The notes beneath the pieces were generated by a model, which made no database searches, was not told the DNA's origin, and saw only the letters and a list, made by a program, of their open reading frames with translations. This document shows, in pieces, positions 5,967 through 9,468 of a stretch of DNA of 9,468 nucleotides. Source of the DNA: CAG-533 sp963645165 (GTDB lineage: Bacteria > Bacillota_I > Bacilli_A > RF39 > UBA660). The stretch lies in the NCBI GenBank assembly GCA_963645165.1, contig CAVIQT010000069.1, positions 1 to 9,468 of the forward strand, in the 5' to 3' direction. Positions within the stretch are counted from its first letter, which is position 1. Each line of letters opens with the position of its first letter. Both the position numbers and the translations under genes were made by a program.

Positions 5967-6617
5967 ATGATTGATAAATTTAATTTAACCTTAGATGAAA
6001 ATATATTTTTAGCCAAAAAACTTCTTGTTTCAAGTATCTATATGAGTGCTAAAATAGAAGGTTTAAATGTAACATTTCCAGAGACTGAAACTATTTTAGA
6101 TGGCGTAAATGTTCCAAATATTAAACTGGATGAAATAAATACGATACTTAATTTAAGAGATGCTTGGAAGTATGTTTTAGATAATATTAGTGATGAAGTT
6201 ACTTTAGATTTTATATTAAAAATAAATTTTTTTGTAAGTAGAAATGAATCTCTTTCTTGGGGCACTTTAAGGACTGGTAATGTTGGTATTTCTGGAACTA
6301 ATTATATTCCTTTGATACCTAATGATGATATTGTAAAAAATGATTTAGAAAATATATTAAAAATTACTAATGTAACTTTAAGAAGTATTAAATATATGCT
6401 TTATGGAATGAGAAATCAGCTTTTTTGGGATGGTAATAAAAGAACTAGTATAATTATTGCTAATAAAATAATGATTATGAATGGAAAGGGTATAATTTTA
6501 ATAAAAGATGAGTATTTATTAGAATTTAATAGGTTATTATCTGATTTTTATACTACGGGAATGGATGAAGAAATTACTAAATTTATATATAATAATTGTA
6601 TTTATGGGATAAATTAA
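5967..6617 (+). CDS. Fic/DOC-family protein with Gln in place of the catalytic His
   Basis: Fic proteins usually transfer AMP or another phosphate-containing group from a nucleotide to hydroxyl side chains of target proteins. This 216-residue copy has the N-terminal element SAKIEGL (27-33), matching the autoinhibitory (S/T)xxxE(G/N) helix of self-inhibited Fic proteins, then helices of the Fic fold and WGTLRTGNVGISGTNYIP (98-115), which matches the usual flap region. The signature loop reads QLFWDGNKRTS (151-161) against HxFx(D/E)GN(K/G)R. Phe, Asp, Gly-Asn, Lys and the anion-binding Arg159 are kept, but the general-base His is Gln151. Classical AMP transfer would therefore be impaired; an altered reaction, a non-catalytic role or a subfamily norm are all possible. 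The reading frame is intact. The ribosome binding site is weak (AGAAGATGA region). It stands alone between a pseudogene and a glycosyltransferase, with no separate antitoxin gene seen. Confidence 0.88.
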   Translation: MIDKFNLTLDENIFLAKKLLVSSIYMSAKIEGLNVTFPETETILDGVNVPNIKLDEINTILNLRDAWKYVLDNISDEVTLDFILKINFFVSRNESLSWGTLRTGNVGISGTNYIPLIPNDDIVKNDLENILKITNVTLRSIKYMLYGMRNQLFWDGNKRTSIIIANKIMIMNGKGIILIKDEYLLEFNRLLSDFYTTGMDEEITKFIYNNCIYGIN

Positions 6618-6674
6618 AGATATAAATTATAAATGTCAACTAAATAAAAATAGTAAATAAAAACAAATTATTCG

Positions 6675-6688
6675 TGATAAAATATAAT
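6675..6688 (+). promoter_or_regulatory. Promoter candidate for the GT4 gene
   Basis: TGATAAAAT (6675-6683) is an extended -10 identical to that ahead of the Fic gene, and a plain TATAAT overlaps its end at 6683-6688. Either would place the start of transcription within about 10-15 bases of the ribosome binding site. No convincing -35 is present. Confidence 0.35.
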
Positions 6689-6690
6689 TA

Positions 6691-6698
6691 TAGGTGAG
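6691..6698 (+). promoter_or_regulatory. Ribosome binding site that decides the GT4 start
   Basis: TAGGTGAG lies just ahead of the ATG at 6703. A GTG inside it (6694-6696) is in frame with the gene, but it belongs to the binding site and would have no site of its own, so ATG 6703 is the better start. Confidence 0.7.
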
Positions 6699-6702
6699 TT
6701 TT

Positions 6703-7896
6703 ATGGACAAGAAAATAACAATTGGATTATTTAATGATTCATTTTATCCGGTGGTTGATGGTGTAATTATGGTAGTGGACAATTATGCTAGAAGATTATC
6801 TAAGTATGCGAATGTTATTGTGTTTGTTCCTGATTATTATAATCGTATTGGTGATGATAGTGAGTTTCCTTATAAGGTGGTAAGATGTCGTTCGTTAAAG
6901 GTTCCTTTTATAGATTATTCTTTATCTGTTCCTAAGTTTGATAAAATTTTTTTAGAGGATGTTAATAGATATAATTTAGATATTGTTCATATTCATTCTC
7001 CTTTTACTATTGGAAGAATTGGAATAATGTATGCTAAGAAAAATAATATTCCTTGTATTGGTACTATGCATTCTCAGTTTAAAAGAGATATTTTAAGGTA
7101 TGTTAAGTCTGATTTAATTGCTTCTGGAATTAATTATAAGATTATAAAGTGTTTTGATAAGTGTGATGAATGCTGGGCAGTAAATAAGGAAATAGCACGT
7201 ATTTTTTATGAGGATTATCATGTTAAGAGGATGCCTAAGGTTATGAATAATGCGACAGAAATGACACCTGTTAAGGATGCTAAAAAGTCTATTAGTTTTG
7301 TTAATAAAAAGCATCATATAAATAATTCTTATAAAGTATTACTCTTTGTTGGACGCATTAATAAATTAAAAAATATTATGTTTATTGCTGATAGTATTAA
7401 GGCATTAAAAGAAAAGATGCCCCACTTTAAGTTTAAAATGATTTATGTTGGTAGTGGTCAAGATGAAGATGAGTTAAAAGATTATATTATTAAGTTAAGG
7501 TTAGATGGTGATGTTATATTTACTGGTAATATTACTGATAGGTGGGTGCTTGCTTCTTATTATAAAAGGGCTGATTTATTATTATTTCCTTCTTTTTATG
7601 ATGCATCATCTATAGTGCAAATTGAGGCTGCTAGTCAAAAAACTCCTGGTATCTTTATAGAAAATACTGCTACTAGTTCTACTATTACTAATAATGTAAA
7701 TGGTTATATAAGTAAAAATTCAGTAGATGCTTATAGTGATAAAATTATTGAAGTTTTAAGTGATACAAAAAAATATCAAGAAGTATGTGAGGGAGCATAT
7801 CATGATTTATATAAAACTTGGAGTGATGTTACTAATGAAATTTATAATAACTATTTAAAACTTATAGAAATAAACTCTAATAAAAGTAATAAATAA
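6703..7896 (+). CDS. GT4-family glycosyltransferase, diacylglycerol-glucosyltransferase-like
   Basis: This 397-residue protein has the two Rossmann domains of GT-B enzymes that transfer sugar from a nucleotide donor to a lipid or glycan at the cytoplasmic membrane face. N-terminal domain: ITIGLFNDSFYPVVDGV (5-21), IHSPFTIGRIG (97-107), the acceptor-side HSQF (123-126). C-terminal domain: LLFVGRINKLKN (213-224; Arg218 and Lys221 for donor phosphates), IYVGSGQDEDELK, FTGNITDR, and FPSFYDASSIVQIEAA. The family EX7E motif appears as Asp300...Glu308, so the first Glu is an Asp. The N-terminal pattern is like that of mono-glucosyldiacylglycerol synthases and phosphatidylinositol mannosyltransferases; glycolipid or surface-glycan synthesis is likely, but donor and acceptor cannot be read from sequence. 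Its neighbour 74 bases downstream is an MBOAT acyltransferase, with its own likely promoter between them. Confidence 0.92.
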   Translation: MDKKITIGLFNDSFYPVVDGVIMVVDNYARRLSKYANVIVFVPDYYNRIGDDSEFPYKVVRCRSLKVPFIDYSLSVPKFDKIFLEDVNRYNLDIVHIHSPFTIGRIGIMYAKKNNIPCIGTMHSQFKRDILRYVKSDLIASGINYKIIKCFDKCDECWAVNKEIARIFYEDYHVKRMPKVMNNATEMTPVKDAKKSISFVNKKHHINNSYKVLLFVGRINKLKNIMFIADSIKALKEKMPHFKFKMIYVGSGQDEDELKDYIIKLRLDGDVIFTGNITDRWVLASYYKRADLLLFPSFYDASSIVQIEAASQKTPGIFIENTATSSTITNNVNGYISKNSVDAYSDKIIEVLSDTKKYQEVCEGAYHDLYKTWSDVTNEIYNNYLKLIEINSNKSNK

Positions 7897-7928
7897 GTTA
7901 TTTAGTATCTTTTATAATTAAGTTAATA

Positions 7929-7937
7929 TGATATAAT
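7929..7937 (+). promoter_or_regulatory. Extended -10 promoter ahead of the MBOAT gene
   Basis: TGATATAAT is a perfect extended -10 (TGn then TATAAT). Transcription would begin near 7944, about 15 bases before a strong AGGAGGT site at 7959-7965, which in turn is five bases before the ATG at 7971. The -35 region is poor, as expected for an extended -10 promoter. Confidence 0.5.
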
Positions 7938-7970
7938 TTATAGTAGGAAGTATAATGTAGGAGGTATTAT

Positions 7971-9344
7971 ATGATTTTTTCTAGTTTAACTTTTTTATAT
8001 TACTTTTTACCTCTTTTTTTAATATGTTATTATTTATTTCCTAAAAAATATAAGAAGATTTGTCTTACTTTTTTTAGTTTGGTATTTTATGCTTATGGAG
8101 ATATTAAATATGTACCTTTATTAATTATTTCTGCTTATTTAAATTATCTTTTAGGTAAATATATTAGTAGTAAAAATAATCGTAAATTATTTCTTATAGT
8201 TGGTCTTATTTTAAATTTTGGATTACTTTTTTATTTTAAGTATTATAATTTCTTTGTACAAAATATAAATGCTTTAGGTAAAGTTCATTTATCTTATATA
8301 AGGACTATAATTCCTTTAGGGGTTAGTTTTTATACTTTTCAAAATGCTAGTTATTTAATTGATGTTTATACTAACAAAATTAAAGAGGTAAGTAAATTAA
8401 TAGATTATATGACTTATTTATTTATGTTTCCTCATATAGTGGAAGGACCTATTGTAAGGTATGCTGATATAAACAAAGAGTTAGATAGTACAAGAACAAG
8501 TTTTACATATTTTGCTCAAGGGGTAAGTAGATTTGTTATTGGCTTATCTAAAAAAGTTATTTTAGCTGATACTTTAGTTTCTTTTTCTAAGAGTTTATCA
8601 TCTTTAAGTGAGCCTAGCATTTTGTCTTACTGGCTTAGAGCGTTTAATGATACGATAGTTTTATATTTAGATTTTTCTGGTTATAGTGATATGGCAATTG
8701 GGTTAGGTTTAATGATTGGCTTTAGGTTTTTAGAAAACTTTGATTATCCTCTTGCGTCAGCAAGTATTACAGATTTTTGGAGAAGATGGCATATTTCTTT
8801 ATCGTCTTGGTTTAAAGATTATGTTTATATTCCTTTAAAGGGTAGTCATGTTAAACCTTTAAGAAGATATTTTAATATATTTATTGTATGGTTTTTAACG
8901 GGATTTTGGCATGGTTCTTCATGGAATTTTATATTTTGGGGATTATATTATGCAGTTATATTAATTATAGAAAAAAGATATTTAAAGAAGTTTTTAGATA
9001 ATCATCAGGTTATAGGTATTATTTATACTAATGTAATAGTGGCAGTAGGGTTTGTTATTTTTAATAATACTGATTTAAGTAAGGGATTATTATTTATTAA
9101 GAATATGTTTTCATTTAATTCTTTAGATTTTGTTAATTTAGAAACATTATATTATTTAAAAAATTATTTAATTATATTTTTATTAGGAGTAGTTATATCA
9201 CTTAAACTTATTAAAAAATTAGATGATAAATTATCTAAAATAACTACTTATATTAAACCTATTATTTATATTCTTTTACTTATTATATGTACATCTTTTA
9301 TTATTGATTCATCAGCAAATCCCTTTTTATATTTTAAATTTTAG
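7971..9344 (+). CDS. MBOAT-family membrane O-acyltransferase (AlgI/PatA/DltB-like)
   Basis: This polytopic membrane protein of 457 residues is predicted to pass acyl groups, commonly acetyl, across the membrane onto an exported glycan. Landmarks are SSLTFLYYFLPLFLICYYLFP at the N-terminus, IIPLGVSFYTFQNASYLIDVY (113-133), FMFPHIVEGPIVRYADI (151-167), LYLDFSGYSDMAIGLGLMIGF (231-251), the cytoplasmic amphipathic stretch FWRRWHISLSSWFKDYVYIPLKG (269-291), and GFWHGSSWNFIFWG (311-324) with His314 as the invariant catalytic His. Length and motif spacing are typical of AlgI-type proteins, and more so than of DltB because no dlt genes are nearby. The downstream gene starts eight bases after the stop and looks like an AlgJ/DHHW-type partner, the usual pairing. 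The acceptor could be the product of the GT4 upstream, but that is inference. Confidence 0.94.
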   Translation: MIFSSLTFLYYFLPLFLICYYLFPKKYKKICLTFFSLVFYAYGDIKYVPLLIISAYLNYLLGKYISSKNNRKLFLIVGLILNFGLLFYFKYYNFFVQNINALGKVHLSYIRTIIPLGVSFYTFQNASYLIDVYTNKIKEVSKLIDYMTYLFMFPHIVEGPIVRYADINKELDSTRTSFTYFAQGVSRFVIGLSKKVILADTLVSFSKSLSSLSEPSILSYWLRAFNDTIVLYLDFSGYSDMAIGLGLMIGFRFLENFDYPLASASITDFWRRWHISLSSWFKDYVYIPLKGSHVKPLRRYFNIFIVWFLTGFWHGSSWNFIFWGLYYAVILIIEKRYLKKFLDNHQVIGIIYTNVIVAVGFVIFNNTDLSKGLLFIKNMFSFNSLDFVNLETLYYLKNYLIIFLLGVVISLKLIKKLDDKLSKITTYIKPIIYILLLIICTSFIIDSSANPFLYFKF

Positions 9345-9352
9345 GAGGAAGT

Positions 9353-9468
9353 ATGAAAGATAAAATTATATCTATTTCATTTATATTATTTTTAATAATC
9401 TTTGGTATTTTTAGTCTTTTATCTTCAGATAAGGAAGTATCTATTAAGGAAAGAAGAGTGCTTAAAGT
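9353..9468 (+). CDS. Start of a DHHW/AlgJ-like partner of the MBOAT acyltransferase (cut by window end)
   Basis: Only 38 residues are visible: MKDKIISISFILFLIIFGIF, a single hydrophobic anchor, then SLLSSDKEVSIKERRVLK. The anchor followed by a Ser/Asp, 'S-x-x-E-x-R-x-L' segment is the usual opening of DHHW and AlgJ/AlgX-like extracytoplasmic proteins that work with MBOAT enzymes in polysaccharide O-acetylation. AGGAGG at 9343-9348 overlaps the upstream stop codon and lies four bases before the ATG, so translation is probably coupled. The catalytic SGNH/DHHW residues lie beyond the window, so the family call rests on the opening and on context. Confidence 0.7.
   Translation, partial: MKDKIISISFILFLIIFGIFSLLSSDKEVSIKERRVLK

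Noticed and set aside
6694..6702. GTG start for the glycosyltransferase, giving MSF-MDKK
   Set aside because: The GTG is part of the ribosome binding site TAGGTGAG, which serves the ATG at 6703.
6038..7317. Minus-strand frames at 6038-6265 and 7114-7317
   Set aside because: They are antisense to the intact Fic and GT4 genes, with low-complexity translations.
1..9468. CRISPR arrays, tRNA or rRNA genes
   Set aside because: No regularly spaced repeats and no tRNA- or rRNA-like conserved segments were seen on either strand.

Overview
The window looks like chromosomal DNA from a very AT-rich, low-GC Gram-positive bacterium (Bacillota, possibly an uncultured Erysipelotrichales/RF39-type gut lineage; the lineage is inferred from composition and gene style only). 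Genes read on the + strand, starts carry AGGAGG-like ribosome binding sites, tryptophan is TGG, and TGA is never a sense codon in the intact genes. Hand counts on single 60-base lines give about 37% GC in mraY, 30-33% in the penicillin-binding-protein fragment, about 22% in the glycosyltransferase and 8-20% in the recombinase. The window is therefore a cell-wall core flanked by AT-richer, probably acquired DNA.

Region 1 (1 to about 1835) is the right end of an integrated mobile element: a 61-residue SHOCT-like protein followed by a 552-residue large serine recombinase. The recombinase frame runs directly into the 3' part of a class B penicillin-binding protein gene (spoVD/ftsI type). That fragment keeps the KTG motif and one PASTA domain, but its start, its SxxK and SxN motifs and its N-terminal half are absent. 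The simplest reading is that the element sits inside spoVD and that the right attachment junction lies at about 1820-1850. The rest of the element and the 5' half of spoVD should lie to the left of the window.

Region 2 (about 1825-4697) is the order spoVD'-mraY-ftsW/spoVE: the lipid I synthase, then a SEDS glycosyltransferase whose usual partner is the interrupted transpeptidase. murD and murG, often neighbours in this cluster, are not here. A credible promoter just ahead of mraY could keep mraY and ftsW/spoVE expressed when spoVD is broken. The architecture resembles the sporulation-gene intervening elements (sigK 'skin') and comK prophages, where excision restores the host gene. Whether this element does so cannot be decided from the window.

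Region 3 (4698-6617) is an accessory stretch: an intergenic block with two sets of repeats and inverted repeats, a DUF4143-type ATPase pseudogene with about four frame changes and an internal loss, and a Fic-family protein whose catalytic His is replaced by Gln.

Region 4 (6618 to the end) holds a GT4 glycosyltransferase, an MBOAT O-acyltransferase and the start of a short-spaced downstream gene that looks like a DHHW/AlgJ-type partner. This suggests synthesis and O-acylation of a surface glycan or glycolipid. Similar extended -10 promoter candidates (TGATAAAAT or TGATATAAT) precede the Fic, glycosyltransferase and MBOAT genes.
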